From positions 372,001 to 436,000 of the forward strand of contig JACGZH010000001.1 in the NCBI GenBank assembly GCA_014706385.1: DNA of 64,000 bases, in the 5' to 3' direction. Below the pieces are notes generated by a model that was not told where the DNA came from, searched no databases, and was given only the letters and a program-made list of their open reading frames with translations. Origin of the DNA: Phaffia rhodozyma. Taxonomy: Eukaryota > Basidiomycota > Tremellomycetes > Cystofilobasidiales > Mrakiaceae. This document shows positions 14,007-26,318 of this stretch, piece after piece. Position numbers and translations under genes: made by a program. Position 1 is the stretch's first letter, and each line of letters begins with the position of its first letter.

Positions 14007-17000
14007 ATGGACCTCCCTGAAAGTGTGGAATCTAGCCTTCATCATCAGCCATCTCTTTCTAGTATCCGGTCAGCAACCAGCAGCCAGAGTTCAACAAAAC
14101 GAGACCATCTTGCCATCAGTAACCCTCGCTCGGCTGTTAGTCCCAAGGTTGATACATCCTTTGGTACGAATCAGCCCGGTGGATATGGGAAGGGTGAGCT
14201 GGGATCAATCGGAAAAAGAACTGGGTCCATATGGAAAGGAAAGGGAGCAGAGAAAGGTTCGTGTCTGTCTGATTCTCCGAGCATTTGTCTTCCTGCTTTC
14301 TCTGTATTGACTCAATGACAAACTTGTACCCGCCGATAAACTTTCAGCCGCTCTCTCGCTTCTATCAAACGATTCTCAATGGAAGAAATATCAGACTCAG
14401 ATAGATCGCTCTCTACAATCATTTGAGAGCATCAAGGAATGGGCCGACTTTATCTCCTTTCTTTCCAAACTGCTGAAGACAATTCAAACATTCCCTGGAT
14501 TCAATGAAATCCCAAGGAAGCTGTTGATTGCAAAAAGACTAGCGCAATGTCTTACTCCGGCGTTGCCCAGTGGAGTTCACCAGAGAGCTCTAGATGTTTA
14601 CGGACACATCCTGAGTGTCATCGGAGTGAGTTCATGCATGAGACCTTTCAATCATATCGTGTTTCATGTCGTATTGTTCCTGCCTGGAGACACATCGAGA
14701 GTTTTGAGCGCTGACCGTTGATTGATTGCGCGTTTCTTAGCTTGAAGGCTTAAAAAGAGATCTATTGATCTGGTCGTCTGGTCTCTTTCCATTCTTCCAA
14801 TACGCTTCTACATCCGCCAAAGTACGTTTCTTATCCTTCATCCAGATTATCTATCTTTGAATCAATCGCTGATATTGCCTGCCACGCATGTCTTAGCCCA
14901 TGCTCCTCAATATATATGAAGTACACTATGTCCCTCTGAAGAATGCCCTTCTTCCAGCGATCAAGGCATTCTTACTTGCCCTTCTTCCAGGTCTGGAGGA
15001 GGAAGCCGGAGAAGCTTTCGAAAAGGTCATGTACCTCATGGATATTGTATCATCAACGGTATCACCACCGATTTTCTTTCAAAACCTCTGGATGATATTG
15101 ATCAGTACACCAGGGGCAAGAACAAACGTTCTATGCTATCTTGGCAGGCGATTACCAAAGTTTGGCAAAGGAGAAGGTCAATATTTCATACAAAATCATG
15201 GTTAGATGATGTTCTGCTGACGATTAAAATTATGTTTGGATTTTTCAAGATATTACACCGATAGTAGGCTCTGACATAGGGTTGATGATTCGAGCGTTTG
15301 CAGCCGCGTTGGAAGATGATAATCTGCTTGTCCAGAGAGGGACATTGGACCTTTTAGTGACAGGGTTGAGATTAGATGGCGCCGCATCCTCCGAGTAAGT
15401 TTATCGCGACTGAAGACAAGCGAGTTTGTACGCGCTTAATGATCTGATATCGTCTCGGAATGTTTCTACCACCTGGATCACAACTTTCAGTTTCTCCACT
15501 GAGACCGACCGCAAAATCCTTATGTCTTCAGCCTTGACAGTTGTCATGAGAAGAGACTTGTCTTTAAGTAGAAGATTATACGGATGGCTATTGGGCCCAG
15601 AGGGAAGCTCAGATGAGCAGGTTGCTTATTTAAGAGAATGGTCCCTGGACGTTCTAAAGAATACGCTCAAGGTTTGTTTCTTTCTTTCTTCCAGCAAAGA
15701 AGTCAGATAGCTGATCAAAATGTCTCTCTCTTCCTGTCCTAATCAACAACGCACTCGTAGGAAAATATGAATGATGTATCATCGAGTCTATCAGAACCTC
15801 AACGGCCCTATCGGATATTTATCTCCTTGTTGGACAAATGGGAAATCGGGTATCCACTTACCGACGTATTGATCTTGGACGCGCTTAGATCCCTAAAAGA
15901 ATCAAATGGAGATGATCATGAGATTGTCAGTGATGTGAGTCAAGTCTGTTTAATTGTATCTCTCGGATCACAAACATAGAGAACGATTGAAACTTATTTC
16001 GTTCAACACGACTTGGATTCCAACAGCGTCTGATGACTGGAAGCACGCTGTATGAAACGGTGGATCCCTATCTAGTCTGGCGAGGCTTGTTCTGGGGATT
16101 ACTGAATGAATTCGAATCGCCAGATCTGGTTTGCGACGTGAGGTCTCATTCCTCTCATCCGACTTGAAATTTTACAGCAACTCACAGACTAACAATGCCT
16201 TCCTCTGAACCTACGATCAGTCTCTGGACCTGATTGCTTTCATCTTAAGGTCTTTTTCAAAACAAGAAGAAGAAATCCAAACGACCCACCTACCTATCAT
16301 TATTGTCACCTTAGTAGAGCTTCTTCACCGAGTTTTCTTCGCTCTTTCAGAATCGCTCATGACAGATATCCAGAAAACTAAGATCACAGGTGCTCTGGAT
16401 CTCGTCCGTCAAATTCTCCCCCAGATTCCTCTTGAAGTCTTCCTTCACTTGCCTTCTGCCTCTGTATCATCTGGTGACCCTGGAATCACGCCGTTAGAGT
16501 CTGCTACCGCCTATTATTCGTCGTCTACTGACCTTCAGCCTCCTTCGGAGATTACAAGCTCGAGCTTCACGGGAACAGAGCTCTTCAAACGGCCGTTTCA
16601 AAAATTGCTGGCGTTATCGAGAAGATCCCTCAGTAACTCTCTACAGGGCAATAATCAGATAGAGGATATGACCTGTGGAGTTTTAGAAATTTTGAAGGAT
16701 TGGATCGATCTCGGGGGACAGGTGGGGTTGGAGGGAGATATCGGAACTATTGAATGGGATCGGGATGCGTGGTTCAACGAAGTTAGGGAACAAGCAAACC
16801 AGGTGTGTTACAACTTTCAAGTATCTTTCGAGAGTTTGGTTGGCGCTCAGATGTTTGTTCGTGCGTTATATGCCAGACCGCTTCATTCGATACGTTGGAG
16901 ATTATGATTCGCGTTTCCCTAGGATTGGGAAGGGTACCGTATATGCAACCCCCTTTGAAGACCAATAGTCGGCTAGTAATGTCAGCATTGATGAACAATG

Positions 17001-20000
17001 TAGGTAACCACGTCGAAACCTAAACAAAAGATTTTGTTGGGATATCTAAGATCACACAGGCTCAACGTTTCCTATTGAACCAATCAATCACAGGTCTTGC
17101 GTTTCATGACATCGAGCACTCAACTCTATCATATCCCGGCCGTTCATCTTATGTGGGAGCTTCACCATGCCAGTTCATTCAAGCATATTGATGCTATACT
17201 CTTCCAAAATATGCTGTCCACCTCGATTGAGAAAAGATTAGATGCGATCCATGCATTTGGAGTCCTTTGGCGACTAAGCGGTATGTCTTAGCTTCATCTT
17301 TGTCAATATCTTCACCTTCAACGAATTGATAGGCTGATACTAGTCTCACTAAATTTTATTCACCGGTTTGTCCGCTTCGTAGAGGATTCAGATCTATCCA
17401 ATCATGCGTTGGATGGACCGATCTTTATCATTTTAGATACTTTGAACGCATCAAATGTGTCTTTGCGCCGAGCAGGCGAAACTTGGTTGAGGTGTGATCT
17501 CAAGTCATACACACGGTTTGTCCCATGCTCGTTAGTTTCTAGCTGGAAACAGAATGAAACTTTCTTACCAGTCCATATGTTCCTGTTGTTGTTTACTGTA
17601 AAATTTCTTACAGAATGCTAGACCCGATCATGTGCATTCTATTAGATCCATCTATATGCCGGACAACGACAACCTTCACTTTCTCTGGCAAAGAGGTTCA
17701 AGGATCAAGATATGATCGGCCGATTGACCATGCTCGGCTCAATTACGTTTTGGAAAGTTTGGCTAGTCTCAGTCGATTCGGAGGTCAGGCGTTGAACCGA
17801 GTGATCAGGGCGACACCAATCAGCCAAGGAAGTGAAAGATTGCGTGAAAGGGCGACCAAAGGTTCGTCTTCACGCGAAATGTTTCGTCTGATCTATGATG
17901 TTGATATTTGTGTTGATTTGGTGCCATTGGCTTCCGTACAACAGCTAAGATTTTCCATGCCGAAGCATCATTCATGGACGTCCTCGTCGAGTTGTTACTA
18001 CAGTATGTGCAATCCTATCTCTAAAAAAATTGTTGTCGTCAAGAAGTGCGCACGCTAGCTAACGTGTTGTGTCGAATTCTGGTACTCCTCAACTACTTCA
18101 GGTTTGTTCAATCTGAACCCAGTAAAGCGCTCTCTTCTTCTCTAGAACCTGCCAATGGTTTACTGCAACTCAACGCTCTCGAAATTATCCAGTCTATCCT
18201 TTCACGCGGCGACATCTCAGCCATCAGTCACAAGACCACAGAAACTGTCATTGTCGCTAAACTACTGTACTGTATACACGAAGCGAAACTTGACATCCAG
18301 AACCAGCTTCTTCACGTCTTACAAAACATAATCTCTTCAGCTGCTTCGTCCACCCAGCACAAGAAGAAGATCTCTGTTCAAGGTCTTCCCTCGTCTGGTA
18401 ATAGCGACTTCTCAAAAACTTCGGCCTACCTTAGTGATGAAAAGCCTAGCGTGGAGAGAAACTCTCTCTCTATATCGGACAATTTGAGTCCGCTGTTACT
18501 TCAGATGTTGGTGAAAGGTGTCTCGGTCAAATCCAATCGACTAGTTCTACAACATTGGGTGGACTTCATCCTCATGACTGCTCCCCAGCTTCAAGGGCAT
18601 CTCCGACCTCTTCTCTATCCTCTTGGTGATTGTCTGATCAAAGAGCTATACCTACTCGCTGAATCGATCAGAGATGTCGTTGTCTCTGAAGATATCAATC
18701 ATTCGACCGTACACAACGCAGCGGGTTCAGAGATAGTCATGCTTCTCAACGCATTAGAGAAAGTGGTTTCCCTGGCGGCGCCTGCTGGCTCTGTTCCTGT
18801 CTCCTTGTCTCCCAATCTCGACAAGCGGCAAACGGAGGTCACCACAGGCTTGTTTGGTTATGTTTCTAACGTCTTCACGGAGTCAGATCTTGCTCGACCA
18901 TCGACTCCAGAAGGTGGCGCAGTTGTAAGTAAAATTTCTTTGACTGACTCAAGTCATGCGTTCAGATGTCTCACTCTCGATCCGTAATCAAACTCTCTAT
19001 CATAACTCGTAGCCCAAATCAGCTGGACTGCGATGTCTAGATGATGCCGTGTCTTTATTACACACTCTTTGGACTGCTTCTTCTTCCCCTATCTTGACCA
19101 CTTCTACAGCAGCTGCAGCTGGCATGAATCATCTGTACAATCGTGTTCAAGACCGAACTCGGAAGGCATTAGAGCAATTCTATAGATTGCAACCTTCGAG
19201 CGTTGTTAGAATCTTAGCAAGTTGTTGGGCTTCAAATCAGAATCCGAATTGTGTCAGTAGCTTACTTTGACCATATATGGTTCAGAAGATAGGCTGATGA
19301 ATCAATTTTATCATATCTCATCATCAACAACAGTACTCTTTCGAAATTTTGGACACATTAGCCTCAAGTGCTCAGACCGCTGTGTCTATCATGTGCCAGC
19401 TTCTAACCAGACGAACGAATACACTTGGCAAAGGAAATCTTACAGAAGAAGAGTAAGCTACTTCATGACTTGACATCAGGCTGATGTCAAATGACTCTTA
19501 CTACCTGCATCTACTCTCTTCAAAGGAACGACACGATCGTTTATGGCTTTCTCGAAGCTTATTTGAGTCGACTTGAGGGTCCAATTGCAGTTCAGGTTTG
19601 GGGGACATTCTTTGCTATGACTAAGGATGTTCTTGTAGGAGCCTCAACCACTGCATCCAAGATACAGGTTTTCTTCTCATTCAAGTGAGTGTACATCAAT
19701 ATATTCTTGATTGTTTCGTCAGCCTCCTGATGAACGACTCCCTGCACTCGTTCATCACCTCAGGTGCTTGACAGCATTGGCCGAGAAGGTTGCTACCACA
19801 AGCGCGCTTGAAGACAGGAGAATGCGTCGTGATCTGCAGGTGAGCAATTGATATCGTTGTAGTCGACGGTGTCTTGCTCAACATATTGACAATCTATGCA
19901 AACCAAAACAGGACACTTATTCCAAATTGCTTGACGCTACTGCTGCCTGGGCTCTGCGATCTTTCGATGGACAATTTTCCGTCCGTCGACGAGCAAGGGA

Positions 20001-21750
20001 CGTCAGCAACGGAATGGTTTCACCTGCCCTTCGTAAGTGATCAAGTCGTATGTTGTACTGTCAAATGGTGAGTTGTGCATTGACCGTGAGCTTGCCATCT
20101 AGCCGGGACACCTCTGGAAGAAAAGCCAGCGGTATTCAATACACAAACAGAGGTGTCGTATATTGCGGTGAGTTCTGTTGCCTTGCTCAACTATGATACC
20201 CCAACTCAACCATAAATCCTCTGTTAACTATGGGTTTTAGATTGCCGATTTTATGTCCCGAAAAACTGTACCCAACCTTCGATCCTTCTTGGCCGATAGC
20301 GATAAAGTTCTAGCCGCTTGTAGTACACTCTGTCAGCAGGTCGTCGCCCCTGCACTCCGTGTACGAACCAAGTGAGTCAGAATATATTCATGAGATTCCT
20401 CATCGAGAGACAATCTGATGCCGATCTATCTCAATAGGTCTCTGGATGTCGATCCCACGGCTCTCAGCATTCTTGTGGGGATTACTCGGATACCCAACTC
20501 GATCAAGGTTTGGAGAGCTCTTGTCACTGAAGCTTTTATGAACGATTCGAGATTTTTCAATGGCTCACCTTCCTCAGGGGCCAGATGGAAACCTCTAGTC
20601 TGTTCTCTAGTGGACTTCGAGAAAGAGCGGTTCACAGAACTCGTTTGTACGTTATCTTGCTTGAGTCTACCATTTGGGTTTGTCAGACTAACACATTTAT
20701 CTCGGTACCGTTCTCAAGCTCGAGCTGTTGCGGCCCCTTCAGCCAACATATTCAGTAACCGAGATTCTGAGATGCTTCTCCGTTCGCTCAATATTCGCCG
20801 GATATCATTTGTCCTCTTTGCTGCCGAAAAGAACCATTTTCTCAATCAACTGCCTGCGATTCAAGAAAGTTTGGTCGAGATTTTAAGAATGACGGGATTA
20901 TCTCCGACTGTTCGGGCTGAGGTCTATCTTTGTCTACGAATTTTAATCTGTCGGATCGCCGCCCGGGATCTCACCAACTTGTGGCCTATCATTCTGACTG
21001 AGCTTGTACGTCTGTTGTGCGCCAGGCTGTTTCGTCTGTTTGTATGGTTTGCTGATTTTTTATATATTGATAGCTTCGGGTGTTTGAACAACTAATGGAG
21101 GAGTTACCACCAAATAACTCTGAGCTTTTATTAGAGATCCTCGGGGCCTGCAAGTTCCTCGATCTGCTGCTCGTGATCCAGTCCGAAGATTTCCAAATGT
21201 ATCAACCTCATCTCAAATACTTCTCTATTGTTTCTAACCTGGGGTTCTGATCAAAAATATTCTTCCCTTTCTTCGTGAGAAACATAGTCATCAATGGGCG
21301 TTCGTCCGAGATACTCCTTTATCGTTGGATACAGACGAAGGGGATATATCTGGTTCCTTGATGGATCATCTGGCCGAACTCATTCGAGACAGTCCTCATT
21401 TCAGCAAAGTTTGTCCATCAATTCTTCGTGATCGTTTGCTGATTCTTGACACTCACACCTTTCTTTTCGACACCCCCTTTCACTTGTATGAATAGAATGA
21501 TGGAAAACTTCACCCGCCAGAATCTGGTGACGATGTGCTCGAATCATCTCACTCAACATCAACAACAGCATTTAGAAGACCACGTCTATCCCATTTAAAG
21601 AAAATCTCTTCGATATCTGAGCTTGAACCCTTCTTTGCGCACGCCAGTTCTGCGGCTTATGAGGCTTTGTATTCAGCCAGAGATGTTGACTGGACAGTGG
21701 TGGATGATGGGCTGGAAGCCGAGCTGTTTGAGGGATCCGAGAAGTTTTAG
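14007..21750 (+). CDS. DOP1: DOP1 (Dopey) family membrane-traffic protein
   Basis: DOP1 is a very large helical peripheral membrane protein. In yeast it works with Mon2 and the flippase Neo1 in endosome-to-Golgi traffic. The ATG at 14007 starts a Ser-rich arm of about 90 residues. The Dopey N-terminal domain then begins (ALSLLSNDSQWKKYQTQID, SFESIKEWADFISFLSKLLK). Its hallmark KRLAQCLTPALPSGVHQRAL appears at about 14535-14595, followed by KPMLLNIYEVHYVPLKNALL and the rest of the N-domain to about 16000. The remainder is split into about twenty exons with introns of roughly 50-100 bases, carrying HEAT-like helices. The C-terminus ends EAELFEGSEKF (stop 21748-21750). The protein is roughly 2,000 residues, usual for the family. 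Small exons between 16,900 and 20,400 were not all joined with certainty. Confidence 0.9.
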
Positions 21751-22142
21751 AAATGCGAGGCAACGTTTATGATGGGAGAAGTTAGTTGATATGTGATTTT
21801 ATATTTCCGTCCCCTTGATAATTATCCTATCACAATTCATTCTATAAGAGACATAAAAAACTATATGGTGAGAGTTAGATTTGAAGATAAACGAGATAAC
21901 ATTATCCTCGTCATTGCCAAGATATATCTTCAGTGGGGTACATCAGGAGAAAGAATCAAATCGTATGTTCAAGGCATAATCTACTGCACGTTCAATGGGA
22001 TGACTTATGTTGTCATTGTAACATATACGAGAAGGTACAGTATGAACGAGGGGTATACAGAATAACATAATATGAAGTAAGAAAAAAACTATAAATGAAG
22101 ACCTGCCAATCCTTCCTCATTTGATCGCCCCTTCCATATGAC
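21751..22142. other. Convergent intergenic region
   Basis: This 392-base, AT-rich stretch lies between two convergent gene ends (DOP1 and the LAM-family gene). It should contain both 3' UTRs and poly(A) sites. I see no gene or structured element. Confidence 0.5.
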
Positions 22143-25100
22143 TCAAACGGCCTGACCGATTGGATCGTGACCCACGGCTGAACCAACCCCCTCCTCAGCA
22201 CCTTCTGTGACAACGACATGGTCGACCGATTTTCTCAATCTCTCTAACCAACGTTCGATATCATCTAACGAGTTTCTTAATTCTTCGATTTCTTCTTGAG
22301 GTGAGAGGGCTGAGAATTGTTCGTGTCTGGGTAAGGAGCGCAAGTGAGGGTATGTCGGTGGTCGAGATTGGGGGTGTGCTGAAGGGAGATAGTCTTCTAG
22401 AAACACTGTGAGGTCAGATAATCTCATCATCCTGTCAATGAAAGAACAAAATGAAGAAAGGAAAAAAGTTTGTTAAGAGGAGAGGGCAGGAAAGGACAAA
22501 CGTCTGACGGCCTCTGCGACTGAGTCTGGTGATTCCATTCCTACTTGTGTCTGCTCCACGTTCTGTGCCGGACGTTCGACGGACAGTTTTCCGCTTTGCC
22601 TACACCTAAACCCAGTATGTCTGAGGACCGATCTTGGTCTAATCCTTCCTGTCGCATCGGCTCCATTTGTACCTTCGTATCCTGACTTGGACGCGAGCTC
22701 GTTCGGGATGCCATCTCTTGCGCCACGCAACGAGACCAGAGTCCATATGTTCGAAATTACCAAGATACCTACGATGGCTCCCATGACGCCGGATCTGACA
22801 GAAATATCCGTAAGAGCGGTGAGGATAGACTGAACAATTCCGGATACTGCCCTCAAAGCGGCGAAGACCGATTGAACCGAAAGATCAAAGGAGTATTGAA
22901 GCAATGCGCGTTCTTGATCTTTATGGTTCTGAATCGAAGAATCGTTTCCTGAGGAAGAAAGATTATTGGAATGAACGGCAGAGCTCGAGTCGGCCGGTCC
23001 AGAATTGGAACCTGGATCGATGGTGAGGAGAGTGGATTCTTGAAGATCGTCCCCGTCATCGACCCCTTCCGTATGGAATTCAGTCCGATGGTCGGCGATA
23101 TATGTCCTCATTGCGATCTCCAAATCGCCGTGAGTAGACTTTTGGCCTGCTAAAGCTGAGCTTTCGATGATGCCTTTTTGAGATGATGTTAAAAGAAGAT
23201 CTTTTCAACGCTTATCAACGGCGACGACAAACGAGAACAATATGAGCAACAGACCTTTGATGAAACTCCTGCCGGTCCAGTCGACCTGAGTGGTGACGAC
23301 TACTCTCGTACTGTTTGCTCCGGCCCACATTAAACAAGTCCTAGTCTTCACTGCAAAAGAACCTCCAGAAGGAACGTCCGGCGTTCTTGTGGTGGTAATC
23401 ATCGAGACAAAGTCTTGAAAATCAACATGAGCCGTTTGGTCAACCAGTTCGCACTTTGTCTGCTTCGGTCCGAATCCACCAGGGAGCGGTTTGATGTATG
23501 ACATCGAGCGTGTCAAAAGATGTGATCCAGACGACTGAGGTGCCCAATCAGAGATCTGGATGTCTGTAAGGAGAAAAAGGATGAAGCAAGAAGGTAAGCG
23601 TACGGACGAAGAAAAGAGTTCAAAGTATATGTTGGTTGTGAGAAGGCTAATCCATCACGTCCGAACTAACCGATAAGTTTCTGATTATTACTCATGAAAT
23701 CTTTCGAAAATCCAGAGGTAAACATCAGATTGTACAGTTTTTCAGGTGTGCTTGGGAACACGCTATCCAGTGCAGTCTCCGAGTAGTGACCACCGTTTAG
23801 CTGGCATTGGCACGTAGTCGGCTGTTTTCTGCTCGGAATCTTTTTCTTGCCCATCGTTAACGGGCTAGAGGGCGAGTGCTGATGAGCGGGTTTAGAATCG
23901 GTAGCAAGAGAATTTGAGGTGAGGCTCTGAAGGGGCGAGTCATCGGGGATGGATGAGGACGATCGGTTGGCAGCCATGGGATTGATCGGAGTAGATAAGC
24001 GCCAGATGCTGTGGATGACATCGAATGCGGTGTCCCTTGACAGAAACGATGCGAATGTGTGCTGAAGGACAAGTAAGAAGAAAGAGGATACAGAGCGTAA
24101 GAAGAGAAAAAGCAAAAATGAGGAAAGAGAGGCAAGATAAACTTACCTTGGCGTCGGACGTGGTGATCATAATAGCATTTGGAATGACGAAAGCGGTCAT
24201 TTTCTTATCAATCCTATTCGTTTCCGAAAATGGAACGACAAGCTGATAGAAAAAGGAAACGATGTTGGATTGATGAAGGTAAGGAGAGCGCGAAGGAACA
24301 CTGAACAAGAAATATATGAGAAACACCCAGACATACATTAGTGACCCAACCAAAGATGTTAGCATGGAAGCATATATGGTTCTCTGAGACGTAGAGTCTG
24401 CCTTGGAGCAGGATGTCCCTTTGCAAGGCGCATCCATAATCTATTTAGCAAAGGGTCGTTTCAGTTTGGGGAAGCAACGTCAAGATTGATGGAAGGGGCA
24501 GGAAAGGAAAAGCCTGGACACACCCTCAATCAGATAATCATCTTCAGGAATGACTTTTCCAAACAGGGCATGAAAGTCTGAGTTTCGCTTGACACTAGCG
24601 ACAGCAAAGCCCACGACTGGAAGGTCATCGAGGTCGTATTCTGCCTGACCGCTACCTCCACTCTCGCTACCGGACATTTCGTGATGATCTTCATCATCAT
24701 CTTCATCGTGGTTACCGTTGGGGTCGTTGTTGTGAGTATAGTTATTAGAGAAATTTCCTGAACCCATCGAGCCAGACCGGGTTCTGTCTGTAGGACCGAC
24801 TGAGTGGTAGTCGTCGCCAGCTGGGTAACCGTCGAGATTATGATCCCCCTCACTCCAGCCTTCGCCATCTTCGCCATCAGTCCGTTCGGATTCTGGTGCA
24901 GAACTTGAATGAACGTACATGTCCTGATCGGAAGTCGCGTAGATGGAGCTCGCTCTGGTCCGATTTACCCCATTCTCTGTTGAGGTAAACGACAATCTGT
25001 TCGAGACTGATGGTTTCAGTGAGGGAGAGGCGACCGGAGGATAGACAGGGTAGGTCGTGTTTTCCGATTTTTCGCTTGTTTTTGAGGTTGCAGTCAACCC

Positions 25101-25940
25101 TCTCTTTCGACCTTTCTTTCGAACAGGAGATTCCGTGGGCATGAAAGCAGTGGCGGTAGTAGCGGCGACAGAAGCAACCGGTTCTTCGCCTTCAGACACA
25201 AAAGAGCCTGATCTTGAACGAAAAGCCGGGATGGGAGCGAGCCCGTTGGTTGGGTTAATCAGGTCTTTAGACATACTGACCAACGCACCGGAAACTCCCT
25301 GAGACGGTTTCGCCTTCTTTGGGATCCCTCCAAAGCCTCTCCTCGTTTTTGACTTGGTCATCGCTGGTAGTTGTGATTGTGATGGTGATGATGGTGGTGC
25401 TAAAGAGGACAGTGCCGGTGAGGTCTGTGCTGAAGTTGATGCCAGTGACGGTGCCTGTGCAGAGGCTGGTACCGGTAAGGCGAAACTCAACATGGGCGAC
25501 GCCGAAACTTCTGTGGGCAGGATTCGCTGTCGTTTCTCGTCAACTGGTGTTTGAAGGGAATCCTCGTCTTCGACCTTCTGATCGTCCTGATCGCCCGATT
25601 GCCCAGGTTGTTGTCTGAACGATCCTCCCATTTGGACTCTCAGCACCGAGGCTGACGACAACGAAGATTGCACAGTCGAGGCCGGCCCTATTGCCGAGCT
25701 GGGCGAAAGGAACTCTGCAGAGAGAGGCTCTGTGGACCTTCTCTGGGCGAGTGTTGGGCCTCCACCATTGGAAGCATTACCGACTATGGCAAACGAGCTG
25801 GAGGCCGCTCTTGAACGACCGTTACCGTTGCTGTTGCCGCCGACGGATTGGGATGACGGTCCAGACGACTGCGATTCCTTCTTGTGGAACCTGGAAGGGA
25901 ACAGGGTCGAGAATGAGGCCGAAGCCCGTGGTGAAGCCAT
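22143..25940 (-). CDS. LAM-family sterol-transfer protein (GRAM + VASt + TM)
   Basis: These proteins are anchored in the ER at membrane contact sites and carry sterol between membranes. The start is the ATG at 25938-25940 ([18 protein letters not shown]). About 480 residues of Ser/Pro-rich low-complexity sequence come first. The GRAM domain starts [18 protein letters not shown] and continues over exons as [44 protein letters not shown] and [11 protein letters not shown]. The VASt (StART-like) domain reads [50 protein letters not shown] and [21 protein letters not shown] single hydrophobic segment ([20 protein letters not shown], about 22740-22800) is the expected C-terminal anchor. A coiled-coil tail follows ([20 protein letters not shown]). 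The domain order matches Ysp2/Lam proteins. Which LAM subgroup is not resolved. Confidence 0.87.
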
Positions 25941-26318
25941 CTGTGGGTGTCTGTACCTGGCAGGTGTGAACAAGTGAGCGGGTGAGCTGGTGATCGACTG
26001 AGTACAAGATGAAATGTCCCTGAATTAAGCGGCCCAACTGCGAGAGAGATGGCCGGCAATGAATCCAGGAGAGAAGCGATTACGTAATGTCAAGAGGAAA
26101 TTCGAATAGATCGACCGTTTCAAAGTATATTCACCTCAGAAACACCTGCCCTGATTCAGTCACCTCGACCACTTTTCCTACAAACACTCACACACCCACA
26201 CATACACACGCCCTTTTACATCGTTCCTGCACTGCCTTCTTACGGCCCTTCTTCTGCTTTGATATCGCCGTCTCAGAACCGGCAGTCAACGTCTTTCCCC
26301 CCCTCTTTTCTGTAACGC
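25941..26318. promoter_or_regulatory. Divergent promoter region, LAM gene / coilin
   Basis: A 378-base spacer lies between the LAM-family start (-) and the coilin-like start (+). The right part is C/T-rich on the + strand with CACACACCCACACA-type repeats near 26187-26207, a typical pyrimidine leader. No defined operator is visible. Confidence 0.45.

Noticed and set aside
22143..25940. Classification as a plain GRAM-domain protein
   Set aside because: A VASt domain and a C-terminal transmembrane segment follow, which together define the LAM sterol-transfer family.
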